Below, piece by piece: positions 31,387-42,204 of a stretch of 64,000 bases of DNA. The stretch comes from Tuctoria greenei (lineage: Eukaryota > Streptophyta > Magnoliopsida > Poales > Poaceae). The stretch is taken from contig JAYESD010000008.1 in assembly GCA_036927565.1 (NCBI GenBank), positions 125,949,498-126,013,497 on the forward strand, read 5' to 3'. The translations under genes and the position numbers were made by a program. Each line of letters begins with the position of its first letter. Position 1 is the stretch's first letter. The notes below the pieces were generated by a model. That model made no database searches. It worked only from the letters and a program-made list of their open reading frames with translations, and was not told the DNA's origin.

Positions 31387-32947
31387 TGAAAGTGCATCTA
31401 GGCAATCCCTTGTGGGTTTTGGATGATTGATGACAAACAAATGAGATCCTAATGAACTTGTTGAGATGACTAAAGGTAAATTTAAATGAGATAGTTTGGT
31501 GCACTAAAAAAGTGAAACATGAAGTGGTGAAGGAAAAGAAAAAAGCCCAAGTGATGACTGAAGCGCAAAGTATACTTAAATGTATAGAATGTGTGTGAGA
31601 GACACATCCCAAGAGCTCAAGTCTTTGCGTAGGGGTAAGGGCTTAAAATAAACCTAGAAATTCACTGAGCACCAGACTAGTCCGTTCATAGACCGAACTA
31701 GTCCATTTAACTCTCTGTTTTCCAAATTCACAGTGCACCGGACTAGTCCGCTCATGGACCGGACTAGTCCAATCAACCTTTTGGAACCACATTTCATGGT
31801 GCACTGGACTAGTCCGTTCATAGACCGGACTAGTCCGTCTAACTTTTCGTAAACCTATTACATTGTGCACCGAACAAGTCTGTCCATAGGACCAGACTAG
31901 TCCGCTAGACTCTCTAATGCTCTATAACACATAGCACCGGACAAGTATGCTTGTGGACCGGACTAGTCCCTTAAACTCTCTAGAACTCAAATACACAGGG
32001 CACCAGACAAGTCCGGACACCTACCGGACTAGTCCGGTATACCTCACATAATTTAGGGTTTCTAGTGCGCTGCACATTTCACGCTGATTTTACACAGCAC
32101 ACCGGACAAGTCCGGTCCCCAGTACGGATTAGTCTGGCCTTCGGGATCCCTAACGGTAACAATTTTGGAAACACTATAAATAGGAGATCCACGACCCCAC
32201 AAATACAATACACATATTCTATTGTTCACAACTCACACCCTAGCACCGCCACTTTTCCCAAGAGCACGAAAACATATCTCCCCACACATCTAAGGTCCTC
32301 AAAAGTGAAAATCTTTGAGTATTCGGATTTGGGATGTGGAGATCGGTGTCTACGCTTCATTGAGCTCTTGGGGTTTCATCTCTTTACACTCGTGCATTTG
32401 CTTGTAATCTTTTCGAGTGTATTTGATCATCTTTTCATTGAAATTCTTGTGGGATCCCTCAATGTGTGAGGTTGCCCCATAAACTCGGTGATTACCCGTG
32501 ATAGTGGAATCAAGTCGGCCTTGTGTGGTGACATGACGAGGGAAAGGGATTGAAGAGACCCGACTCTGTGTGGGTTCCTCAACGAGGAGTAGATCTCCTT
32601 GGTGAGATCCAACCTCGGTAAAAATTTGTGTCCTATGTGCATCTTTATTATTGCATCATCATTACTTAGGGCATTAAGTTGATCGATCTTGTAACTTGAA
32701 TTACAATTGCTTTCCACGTGTAAATTTGCAATATTGATCGTCAATTCACATGATCTCAATAGTTGTTCAATTTCTGCTATTATAACATTTAATTCGTGAA
32801 TGAAAACTTAATTAATTATCCACACATTACCACACCGGACTAGTCCGCACCCAAACCGGACAAGTCCGGTCACTCAAGTATTTGACAGTTTGATTAAGTG
32901 TGCAGGAAATTTTCAAAGCCTATTCACCCTCCTATAGGCCACATTCA
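31387..32947 (+). repeat. Copia 5' LTR (1561 bp)
   Basis: TGAAAGTGCATCTAGG to GGCCACATTCA. A TATA box CTATAAATAG is at 32174-32183. An array of 66-bp repeats (31671-32140) lies directly upstream. Two further GGACTAGTCC/GGACAAGTCC copies occur near 32835-32870, downstream of the transcription start. Confidence 0.85.
31671..32140 (+). promoter_or_regulatory. 66-bp tandem array with paired GGACTAGTCC palindromes, upstream of TATA
   Basis: Units start (accggactag-like) at 31671, 31737, 31803, 31869, 31936, 32002 and 32101, giving a period of 66-67 bp and a last step of 99. Each unit carries two copies of GGACTAGTCC or GGACAAGTCC about 20 bp apart. The array ends about 35 bp before the TATA box. 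Repeat-driven U3 enhancers occur in other retroelements; the function here is inference. Confidence 0.7.
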
Positions 32948-32949
32948 CT

Positions 32950-32961
32950 TGGTATCAGAGG
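32950..32961 (+). promoter_or_regulatory. Primer binding site of the copia element
   Basis: TGGTATCAGAGG two bases after the LTR end. One mismatch to the usual TGGTATCAGAGC tRNA-Met site. Confidence 0.8.
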
Positions 32962-33000
32962 AGGTTCTCCATCGACGAGACTCAACGCTCAGAGAGATCA

Positions 33001-35268
33001 ATGGCCTCTAAGAAGAACAACGAGATCCCGAAGGTGCTCAAGATCGAAGAAGAGCAAGATACAAGACCCTTCGATGTACTCAGGGAAAATAACCACGATG
33101 ATGAAGTATGTCACCTCAAGGCACTTTTAAGGAAGAAACTTCTGAGTCAAAAGGGAAAAGAGGACGAGAAGATGACATGGAGTAGTCATCACGACTACTC
33201 CTGATATCCTTACAATTACAATCGTCTCAATTAAAATAATCATTATCTTTCCATTCCCATGCGAAAACCTCCGCAATTCGATCTAAACAATTATACCATG
33301 TGGAAATACAATATGAAAATGCACCTAATCTCATTGAACCCAAGTCTTTGGCATATTGTGTGTATAGGTGTAAATATCCCGGATACAGATGAACTCACTC
33401 CGAAACAAGAACAAGAAATTCACCGCAATGCACAAGCCGTTGCAGTGATCACTTCGTCTCGAAATCGAGAAGAGTTCACCAAGATTGATGGACTAGAAAG
33501 TGCAAAGGAAATCTAGGATACCCTCAAGACTGCACATGAAGGAAATCGGTCAGTTCGAGAAGCTAAAATTGAAATGCTTGAAGGAGAATTGGGGAGATTT
33601 GCCATTGAAGAGGGTGAATCACCTCAATACATGTACAACCGGATGAAGGCGCTAATCGACAAGATCCGCACCTACGGAAGCAAGAAGTGGACTGACCATG
33701 AGGTGGTCAAAAGAATGATTAGAGCATTTATGCCAAGAAATGACACCTTGTGCTCTATGATTCAAGATAGTCCAGGGTTTAACAAAATGACTCCAGATGA
33801 ACTATTGGGCAAGATTATCAACCATGAGATGATGGAGAAGGAGGCCCAATACGTCAAAGACCTAGCTGAGCCCACTTCCTCCAAGAAGAAGGGTGTTGCT
33901 CTTATAGTAACTTGCAAGCCTAAAGGAAAGGAAGCTTGTGAAGCACAAGATGATGAAGACACAACTGATGTAAGCACCAATTTGGATTAAGAGGAAATGG
34001 CACTCTTCATCAAGAAATTCAAGCACATGATGAGAAGAAGGAAGGGCAACAACTCAAGTGAAGGGAAGAGCAAATAAAAAGGAAAATCCAAGGCTCGGCG
34101 TACCTGCTACAATTGTGGCGAGTACGGTCACTTCATGGTTGACTGCACTTACGAAGAAATTAAAAGGAAGAAGGAAGGGAAGCCTCAAGAAAAGAAAATC
34201 TTTAGGAGAAGGAGGCAAGCTCACCAAGCACACATTGCTAAGGAGTGGGACTCAAACGACGAGTCCTCCTCCGATGAAGAAGAGGAGATGGCCAACATTG
34301 CCATCAAGAAGCCTACCAAGAAGTCTACGCTCTTCCCGAACATGGGAGGACGTGAGACTCATAATCAAACTTGCCTCATGGATAAGGAAGGCAAGAAAAA
34401 GATTTGACTTGCACCTCCCTCGCTAAATTCCTCTATTGATGATTTTGATAGCTCTAGTGAAAATGAGGAGATGTTTAGAGGTTTAAGTAAAACTGCATTA
34501 AAGAAAATGAAAATGTTGTCAGATGAAATTTTTGAGAAGGAGAAGCTTGTAAACCGACAAGAAGATATGCTCATCCGTGAAAGGAAGAGATATCAAGAGG
34601 TTGAGAAACTCCTTGAGCTTGAGAGGGAAAAGAGCAAGTCACTTGAGCATGAGCTAGCATTGAGTAAGGAAACTTACTCAAAACTAGAAGACTCACACAT
34701 TGCAATCAAGGATGAACTTGCTAACTTGTCAAAAGTTAACAAAATCCTTGAAGTGCAAGTTGAGTCGCTCAAGCAAAGTGACTCCTCCTCCTCCAAGAGC
34801 TCACTTTCCAAAGATGTAAATTCGACAACAACTACAACTTGCACATGCTCTAGTAAGAAAAATGTTGTTAAAGATGATTCTTCTATTTCACACACTAAAC
34901 ATCCATCCCAAAGTGGCATCTTTGACAAGGAAAAGATTAAATATGCTCGTAGTGCATATATGGTCACAAGACCTCCTAACGTCAAAGGTGGTCTTGGGTT
35001 TACTAGAAATAAACACATGTCCACTAATGCTCAAGTTAAGAAACAAATTACTTTTGTCACGGAAACATCACATGAGTCTGAATTGCAAATACTATTTTGT
35101 ACTTTTGATGCTTCCTATGTACTCATGAAAGACAAATTTGGATATGTTTTCACTAAATATGCAAGGCCATGCCATAAGAACACAAAAACTTGTGTGTGGG
35201 TGCCCAAGACTCTTGTGACTAACCTGCGAGGACCCAAGCAAGCTTGGGTACCTAAAACCAAGAAATAA
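33001..35268 (+). pseudogene. gag: Copia (SIRE-type) gag with zinc knuckle and coiled coil
   Basis: One frame from ATG 33001 (MASKKNNEIPKVL) to TAA 35266-35268, broken by in-frame stops at 33202, 33514, 33988, 34075 and 34405. The gag core reads PPQFDLNNYTMWKYNMKMHL, then YNRMKALIDKIRTYGSKKWT and LLGKIINHEMM. The zinc knuckle CYNCGEYGHFMVDC is intact near 34107-34148. An acidic stretch and a Lys/Glu/Leu-rich coiled coil (about 34480-34790) follow, then a Ser-rich region and KTCVWVPKTLVTN. The length before pol is typical of SIRE-lineage gag. Protease follows in another frame about 10 bases on. Confidence 0.85.
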
Positions 35269-35275
35269 TTCTGTT

Positions 35276-36320
35276 TTGCAGGCCTACTCCTCTGGTGGAT
35301 CAAAATGGATGTTGAACAGTGGATGCACTAATCACATGATCGGAGAGAGGAGTATATTCGTGGAGTATGAGCGCAACGCGGATCCAAGTGAAGGTAACAA
35401 CCAAGGAAAGGTCCTTGGTAGTGGTAAAATTGAAACCTCTTCCCAACATACTCTCTCAAATGTTTTACATGTAGATTCTTTAGATTATAACCTCTTGCCC
35501 GTATCTCAGTTGTGCGACAAAGGTTATAACTGTTTATTCACTGATGAGGGTTTCACTATTTTTAGAAGAAGCGATGGCTCGATTGCGTTCAAGGGAATGT
35601 TGAAGGGAAAGCTTTATCTTGTTGACTTCAACAAAGATAAAGCTGAACTCAACACTTGCTTGGTTTCTAAAACTAACATGGGATGGCTGCAGCATAGATG
35701 GCTAGCCCATGTTGGGATGAGAAATCTGCAAGAACTTTTAAAAGGTGGTCACATTTGAGGCTTGAAGGATGTTGTTTTTGAGAAAGACATGTCGTTGAGC
35801 GCTTGCCAGGTGAGAAAACAAGTTGGAGCACCACACCCCGCCAAGAACGTGATGATTACCTTAAAGACCATTGGAACTTCTACACATGGACCTCTTTGGT
35901 CCAATTGCTTATATAAGCATCGGCGGTAACAAAAATGGATTGGTCGTTGTTGATGATTTTTCTAGATTTACCTGGGTATTTTTCTTGTATGATAAATCAG
36001 AAACTCAGGGAATCCTCAAGAAATTTCTGAAAAGGGCACAAAACGAATTCTCCTCAACCGTGAAGAATATTAGAAGTGACAATGGAACAGAGTTCAAGAA
36101 TACACAAGTTGAGGAGTACCTAGAAGAAGAAGGAATAAAGCATGAATTTTTGGCACCCTACTCCCTGAACAAAATAGGGTGGCTGAAAGGAAGAATAGGA
36201 CACTTATCGAGATGGCTAGGACAATGTTGGATGAATACAAAACTTCGGACCGGTTTTGGGCTGAAGCAACGAACACCGCTTTTCATGCCACAAACCGGCC
36301 ATATCTTCACTGACTTTTGA
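35276..36320 (+). pseudogene. Copia protease and integrase
   Basis: The retropepsin motif reads WMLNSGCTNHMIGE. The catalytic Asp is replaced by Asn (AAC at 35315-35317), so the protease would be inactive. Integrase starts with the zinc region (HRWLAHVGMRNLQELLKGGH), broken by TGA at 35756-35758, then HMDLFGP, VVDDFSRFTWVFFLYDKS and IRSDNGTEFKN in a second frame. Another shift near 36165 scrambles the QNGVVERKNR region, which reappears in a different frame. The active-site carboxylates are encoded but in different frames. Confidence 0.85.
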
Positions 36321-37008
36321 AGAAGATGACATATGAGCTCCTCCCTAGTAACAGACCGAACATTTCATATTTCAAAGTATTTGGATGTAAATGTTTTATC
36401 TTGAACAAGAAATTGAGGACTTCGAAGTTCACTTTGAAATTTGATGAAGGGTTCTTGCTTGGTTATGATTTGAATGCCTACGCCTATCGTGTCTTCAACA
36501 AAGTCTCTGGCCTTGTTGAGGTTGCACGTGACGTAGTGTTCGATGAAACTAACGGCTCCCAGTGGAGCAAGTTGATAAGTGTGTGCTAGATCAAGAAGAA
36601 GCCCCAAGTCAAGCGTTGAGGAGGATGGCACTTGGTGATATTCGACCTCAAGAACAACCACAAGACTCAAGTGCACGAGATGAACCTCAACAAGAAAGCA
36701 ATGATCAAGGGGGAGCTCATGCACAAGATCAAGGTCAGGAAGATCACGAAGATCAATATAATCAAGGAAGCAATGATCTAGGGGGAGACATTGACAATGA
36801 GGAAACTGAAGTGCAAATATCTTCACAAGTTTCTCACCCATGAGTACATCATAGTATACAAAGAGATCATCCCACCAACGACATCATTGGAGACATTGCT
36901 AAGGGAGTAACCACTAGATCTTGCATAGCAAATTTTTGTGAATACTACTCCTTTGTCTCTTTTCTAGAACCATACAGGGTAGAAGAAGCACTAAAGGATC
37001 CAGATTGG
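36321..37008 (+). pseudogene. Copia integrase C-terminus and linker
   Basis: MTYELLPSNRPNISYFKVFG, FKVFGCKCFILNKKLRTSK, then FDEGFLLGYDLNAYAYRVFN and EVARDVVFDETNGS are the typical integrase tail of Ty1/copia. A frame change at about 36562 leads into an acidic Gln-rich linker (QPQDSSARDEPQQESNDQGG) that ends at 36841. Sequence to 37008 carries YSFVSFLEPYRVEEALKDPD-like decayed linker before RT. Confidence 0.75.
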
Positions 37009-38493
37009 GTGATTGCAATGCAAGAGGAGCTAAATAACTTCAAGATAAATGAAGTATGGAAACTTGTGGAAATACCAAAGGCGAACATCATTGGAACCAA
37101 ATCAGTCTTTCGGAACAAACAAGATGAACATGGAGTGGTAACAATAAATAAGGAGGGACTTGTGGCAAAAGGTTACTCACAAGTCGAAGGTTTGGACTTC
37201 GACGAAACTTTCGCTCCCGTAGCAAGACTTGAGTCCATTTGTATTTTATTGGCATATGCTACTCACCATAATTTCAAGTTGTATCAAATGGATGTCAAAA
37301 ATGCCTTCCTCATTGGTCCCATTAAGGAGGAAGTGTACGTGGAGCAGCCACCAAGATTTGATGATCAAGACTACCCAACCATGTGTACAAACTACGTAAG
37401 GCTCTCTATGGCCTCAAACAAGCTCCTCAAGCATGGTATGAGTGCCTTAGAGATTTTCTAACTAAAATGGGTTTAAAACTGGTAAAGCTGATTATACCCT
37501 ATTCACAAACTATTTTGTTGATCATCTATTTGTATGTCAAATCTATGTTGATGATATAATTTTTGGTTCTACTAATAAGTCTTTTTGTGAATAGTTTAGC
37601 AAGATTATGACAGACTGATTCGAGATGTCGATGATGGGCGAATTAAAGTTCTTCTTGGGATTCCAAGTGAAGCAATTAAGATAAGGCACATTCATAAGCC
37701 ATGCCAAGTACACGCAGAACATCCTCAAGAAGTTCAATATGGACAAGGCCAAGTTCATCAAGACACCCATGGCAACTAATGGACATCTAGATCTCAACGA
37801 AGATGGTCCAAATGTGGATCAAAAGGTATATCGGTCTATGATTGGCTCACTACTCTATTTATGTGCATCTATGCCAGATATTACGCTTAGTGTGTGTATG
37901 TGTGCAAGGTTTAAGTCGCACATAAAGAGTGCCACTTAATAGCTGTAAAAAGAATTTTAAGATACCTTGTGCACACACCGAACTTGGGCATTTGGTATCC
38001 CAAAGGATCCAAGTTTAACTTGATAGGATATTTTGATGTCGATTATGCAGGATGCAAAGTTGATAGAAATAGCACATTAGGGACTTGCCAATTCCTTGGC
38101 AGATCTTTGGTTTCATGGACATCTAAAAAGAAAAACTTCATTTCTCTTTCCACAGCTGACGCAAAGTATGTTGCAGCCGGTAGTTGTTGCGCACAACTAC
38201 TTGGATGCGACAAACTCTAAGGGATTATGGTTACAATCTGAACCATATTCCACCCCTATGTCATAATGAGAGTGCCATAAAAATTGCACACAACCCAGTA
38301 GAGCACTCAAAAACTAAGTACATAGATATTCATCATCATTTCTTAAGAGATCATTCATTAAAAGGTTACATAGTAATCTCACATGTTAGGACTAGAAAAC
38401 AACTTGCAGACATTTTTACCAAGCCATTAGATGAAAAGAGGTTTTGTGAGCTAAGAAATGAGCTAAATATACTCGACTCTAGAAATGTGGCTT
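37009..38493 (+). pseudogene. Copia reverse transcriptase and RNase H
   Basis: RT motifs: EVWKLVEIPKANIIGTKSVF, LVAKGYSQVEGLDFDETFAP, LYQMDVKNAFLIGPIKEEVY and, after a frameshift near 37390, IYVDDIIFGSTNKS at about 37530-37575 with the YVDD box intact. RNase H/connection segments are MIGSLLYLCASMPDITLSV, SLVSWTSKKKNFISLSTADA and ESAIKIAHNPVEHSKTKYID, ending EKRFCELRNELNILDSRN and TGA at 38493-38495. At least four frame changes and stops. This order (integrase before RT) defines Ty1/copia. Confidence 0.88.
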
Positions 38494-38495
38494 GA

Positions 38496-38823
38496 AACAC
38501 TGCATACCTGATTGTGATTTCAAAATTAACTCATTTTTTGCGAAAATTTGTCCCTTATCTCGATTTTCTTCTGAAAACTATTTAAATTAATGAATCTCTG
38601 TGACTTATGGCCATTGTATGATTGTTGATTGCTTATAGGTCATATGCATGAGGATTATTTGCGAAATGATGTCCTTTAGATCACTATTAGATCAAACACC
38701 CAAAATCAAGTTGATCAATTCTGTTCTGTCCTGCTAACACTGGACTAGTCCGGCATCAGCACCAGACTAGTCCGACCCTAGTCCATCATACCGGACTTGT
38801 CCGATGTCGACTGGACTAGTCCG
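38496..38823 (+). other. Post-pol spacer with GGACTAGTCC motifs
   Basis: Non-coding spacer. Four or five GGACTAGTCC-like motifs are packed at 38742-38823, immediately before a TATA box. No polypurine tract or LTR is seen here. Confidence 0.6.
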
Positions 38824-38830
38824 TATAAAT
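38824..38830 (+). promoter_or_regulatory. Putative internal TATA box for the third ORF
   Basis: TATAAAT directly following the motif array (GGACTAGTCCGTATAAATCG). About 60 bp downstream a CT-rich leader begins, then a splice-donor-like AAAG/GTGAGT and an ORF after a matching acceptor. The layout copies that of the LTR promoter of the same element. Confidence 0.5.
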
Positions 38831-38885
38831 CGAGGTTAACCCTAGCCCGCCGCCAGGAGTTCATCTGCCACATCTCATATCTTTT

Positions 38886-38886
<1 letters not shown>

Positions 38887-38919
<33 letters not shown>
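38887..38919 (+). repeat. (CT)n microsatellite
   Basis: About 16 CT units without interruption, in the presumed 5' untranslated leader of the third ORF. CT-rich leaders are common downstream of plant TATA promoters. Confidence 0.95.
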
Positions 38920-38921
<2 letters not shown>

Positions 38922-38937
38922 GCTGTGAGCTCCAAAG

Positions 38938-39399
38938 GTGAGTATCGCTTTTAGCCATCAAAATCGCAGATTTCTCCCAGGGAAATTCTCTCCTCTACAC
39001 GGAGCTTGTCCACTTTGGACTAATTTGGACCATACTCCGCTCGTTCAACTCAAATCATCAATTTTTAGGTAAAATCTTACCCAAACCATAGGTCTCATTT
39101 TTTCTTAATTCTTACACATTTTTCTTGATTTCTAGGGCATACATTACTCCTCTAGATGTACTCCTACTGTTTCTCGCTCATTGTGAATCGATTCGAGCTA
39201 GATTTGTTGAAAATAGGAAATTAGGGTTCTTATGCCAGACCGAACTAGTCCGGTGTTCAAGTGCGGACAAGTCCAGTACTTCAGACAAGTTTGCACTCTA
39301 AAAATGGACAAGTCCGGTACCTGACAATTTGAACCTCTAAATTCTTATTTGTACATAGTCTCAAATCCATTCTTATCAATCCTTCAATTCCTTTGTCAG
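38938..39399 (+). other. Putative leader intron upstream of the third ORF
   Basis: The donor AAAG/GTGAGT starts at 38938 and the acceptor TTTGTCAG ends at 39399, six bases before an ATG at 39405. The interval is T-rich and has no coding signal. It includes three more GGACTAGTCC-like copies near 39239-39320. Splice sites are by eye only. Confidence 0.45.
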
Positions 39400-39404
39400 G
39401 CACG

Positions 39405-40024
39405 ATGTCTTCAGGTTCCGAGGATAACTATTTTGATTACGGTGAAGAGCGTAATCGTGCTAGAGTGCAAAGAGCCAAAGATAGGGTGATGAATAAAAGA
39501 CACGACCACAATTTTCACTCGTCTCCTCCCGATGATGTACTTCCCAAGAAGAGGAAAGTGGAGGTGAAGAAACCAATAAGCAAGGAAGGTCCTGAGAGTT
39601 CATCATCACCCAAGAGAACTCTCAACAAGGGAAAAGGACTGGCTAGTGGTCCTATTGGCCCATTGAAGATGAAGGATCCTTTCATCGCAATAGGAAGCCC
39701 TCTAGTGATGACTTACATGAAAACGGAGTTAATTGGCTGACAAGTTCAGAAAGCTAGAAGTCCATGAACAGCCCAAACTATCAGCTGACCCTAGATTCTG
39801 GAGCAACTTCCATGATGACTATTATGAGCATGTCTACTTGAAGATGAGGAACCCAGTGATTGGAAGTCAGTGGGTGGATATCACTTACATCCAGTCCAAG
39901 AGATGCCAAGCTTGTCGAGAGGTCGTAGAGGCATTGGAGCGACATGAACTGAAGGATCTTGTCTCTTTCTAGTGGGACTGGAACATTGAGGTCCTCACTC
40001 AATTCTATTCCACTCTATACTTTT
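39405..40024 (+). pseudogene. Third (env-position) ORF of the SIRE/Maximus-type element, truncated
   Basis: From ATG 39405: MSSGSEDNYFDYGEERNRAR and a Lys/Ser-rich segment (DVLPKKRKVEVKKP). A stop falls at 39738-39740 and a frame change follows near 39733. The second frame gives LSADPRFWSNFHDDYYEHVY, QWVDITYIQSKR and LKDLVSF, then after TAG at 39970-39972 a VLTQFYSTLYFS stretch. This DPRFW...QW...FYSTLYF pattern is familiar from the ORF that follows pol in grass SIRE/Maximus-type elements; its role is unknown and it is not clearly an envelope protein. It is cut at about 40024 by the Tat-like fragment. Confidence 0.65.
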
Positions 40025-40059
40025 CTATACTCCGGGGCGGAGGAGTCCGCACCTTCTTT

Positions 40060-41743
40060 AGGATCTAAATCCTCCAGGGCGGAGGAGGCACCCGCTATTA
40101 GGGAGAAGGGCAAGGCGTCGGACCCTGACGTAGGTAAGGGGAAGGCACCGGTCCCCGACGTAGGCAAGGGCAAGGCCCTGGTGGTCGAGGTCGTGAAGGA
40201 CAAATGCCCTCGGTCGCCACCGAGGGCGCCACCGCAGATGGCCTTCGCTCCAAGTCAGCGTCCACCGGCGTGCCCCACTTCAGTACTGGGCATTGGTGGT
40301 TCTTTGGGGGGAGGTTCGGTCTGTCAAGCGGCGGCTCCACCGACGTCAGCGGTCGGCACGTCATCTAGCATCCCTGTCACCCGCGCGGTCTAGGGTGCCT
40401 CAAGGGGTTGGCAGCGTCACTCCTACGGAGCCTCAGGCAAAAAGGCCTCGAGCCGACGTCGTCGGCATCTTGGGGGGTGGCTCTCTCAGTGTTGGTGGAA
40501 GCACGTCGGTACAGGGCGCGCGACACTGCTGGTGGTTTTGGGGAGGCCGTGCCAGGATGGCCTTGCTTGTTATGCCATCGCCAGGGCCCGCGGCTGCAGG
40601 GTTGCCGAAAGTGGAGGCTCGCTGGAGCTTCCAGGGATGTCGGTAAGGCATTCTTGCCAATGCTTGCTCTATTATCTTGCCTACCTTTGTTGATTGGTCA
40701 GGGCTTGATCTTGATTTGCAAGGCTACGTCAGCTGTTGTGAGTCCCTTACCGCTGGGGGTAGTGCCCAGAAGCGCTTTGAAGGCGGCCGAGGATGTTACA
40801 ATTGTGCTGGCGGGGCAACCTACCAAGCTTGTTCTAGGGAGCACTGCTCCGGCGTCTCTGCCCGGCGTGGGTAGTGAAGCATATTCGGCTGCCACTCGAG
40901 CTGTCGCGCCAGAGGCACTTCCAGCTGCCGCGCCAGAGGCACTTCCAGCCGTCGCACCTGAGGCACCATCGGCCATTGTAGCAGAGGCACCTCCGGCCGT
41001 CGTGGCAGAGGCCATGTTGGAGCCGACTTCGGGGGCTGAAGGTCTGACCTCCACTGCTGCTGATTCAACGGGTGGCTCTCTGAGCGATGGTAGCCCTACT
41101 GCTTCAGGTGGCACCACAACTCCTGCTCAGTCTCCGGAGGCAAGATCCCAAGTTCTGCTGGCCTTGCCTTCACTGCTAAGGGGGGAAGAGGTCCCTGAGA
41201 TGATCACCGGACGGCCTTCCCTGACTTCGGTGCAGCCGGAGCGCCTCTCCGACGGACTTGACACAATCCATCATCCTTCAGGTGCAATCCAACCTCCGCC
41301 GGGCGCAGGAGCCCCTTGTCGTGAAGTGGGAGAAGTTGCATGCTAAGGGCGAGCACCTTAGAGGCTGGGAGGATCTCCTGAGCTCCAGGATCACCGAGGG
41401 GAAGGCGAAGTACCAGAAGGAGAGCAAGGAACTGGAGGTGAGGCACCGCTTGGTGAGGGCCTCAGATGCCTTGACCCAGAATATTCTGGTCGACGCCAAG
41501 GAAGCCAACGATGCAGCTGACGCCCGCCTGCGTGCTCTTGCAGTCAGTCGAGAGGCCCTGAGTCGCCAAGAAGCCGCCGTTGCCAAGAGCGAGGCTGCTA
41601 TCGCCAATCAAGAGGTGGCAGTGCAGGCGATGATTGCCCGGGCTGAGGCCGATCGGGGCAGGCTGCAGTCCCGCCTCGAAGACCTTGAGCTCCGGGAGAG
41701 CAATTTGGCGCGGGATCAGGCACAACACCTAGCTGAGCATTAG
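40060..41743 (+). pseudogene. Opposite-strand coiled-coil ORF of the Tat-like remnant
   Basis: Three successive frames on the plus strand: a Lys/Pro-rich start with a short repeat (DVGKGKAPVP twice, about 40120-40190), an Ala/Pro-rich middle with tandem PEALPA(A/V)APEA units (about 40890-41020), and a C-terminal Glu/Arg/Ala-rich coiled coil (about 41290-41740: RLVRASDALTQNILVDAKEA, LSRQEAAVAKSEAAIANQEV). This layout resembles the grass proteins annotated as putative gypsy-type transposon protein (Transposase_28 N-terminus), but the N-terminal domain itself is absent here. Function unknown. Frame changes near 40400 and 41300 make it a pseudogene. Confidence 0.5.
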
Positions 41744-42204
41744 GAACTCCTCCTAAACAATCTTGAAGTCCAATCCTGGGAGCACACAACAGAGTGCCAT
41801 GCTCGGGAGCTTGATCTGCGGGAGCGTCAACGGGCTCAGCGTCTGGAAGCCGAGGGTAGGGCGGCGGTGGAGACGGTGGCATCCCATGTCTTGGTGTGTT
41901 ACCAGAGCCGATACCCTAATCTGCCACTGGAGCCAATTTTTGAAGGCCCTGTTGAGGAACACGAGGTGACAGCACCAACGGAGGTTAAGGAAGCCGCCAA
42001 ACATGTCGTAGCGCAGTTCAGTCGGGGTTGAGGTTGGTAGCTTGTTTTTGTATCCGGGGTTCACCCCCCCTGCAAAGAATTCCTTAAGGAATTCGAATTT
42101 GTGTTTGGCTTCTTGCATTGTCTCTGTGCTTCTCAACTGTTGTCGTGAGTCCTTAGCTGCATAAGGGTTTGCAGAACCTTTGTTGAGCTCGTTGGCTTCT
42201 CAGG
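41744..42204. other. Continuation of the opposite-strand ORF and spacer
   Basis: To about 42030 the plus strand still carries degenerate coding-like sequence (RELDLRERQRAQRLEAEGRA, FEGPVEEHEVTAPTEV). After that there is non-coding sequence up to the repeat array. Confidence 0.45.

Larger units (their letters stand above)
31387..40024 (+). mobile_element. SIRE/Maximus-type Ty1/copia element, 3' LTR missing
   Basis: 5' LTR 31387-32947 (starts TGAAAGTGCATCTAGGC), Met-type primer site, gag with coiled coil, protease-integrase-RT-RNase H in Ty1/copia order, and a third ORF after pol, as in the SIRE/Maximus lineage. Similarity ends near 40024, where sequence of a Tat-like gypsy remnant begins, so the 3' LTR and target duplication are absent. 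Many stops and frameshifts throughout. The LTR termini match the solo LTR at 10043-23562. Confidence 0.88.

Noticed and set aside
39405..40024. Retroviral envelope gene in the copia element
   Set aside because: The position fits, but I see no signal peptide, furin-type site or membrane anchor in the recognisable part; it is left as an ORF of unknown function.
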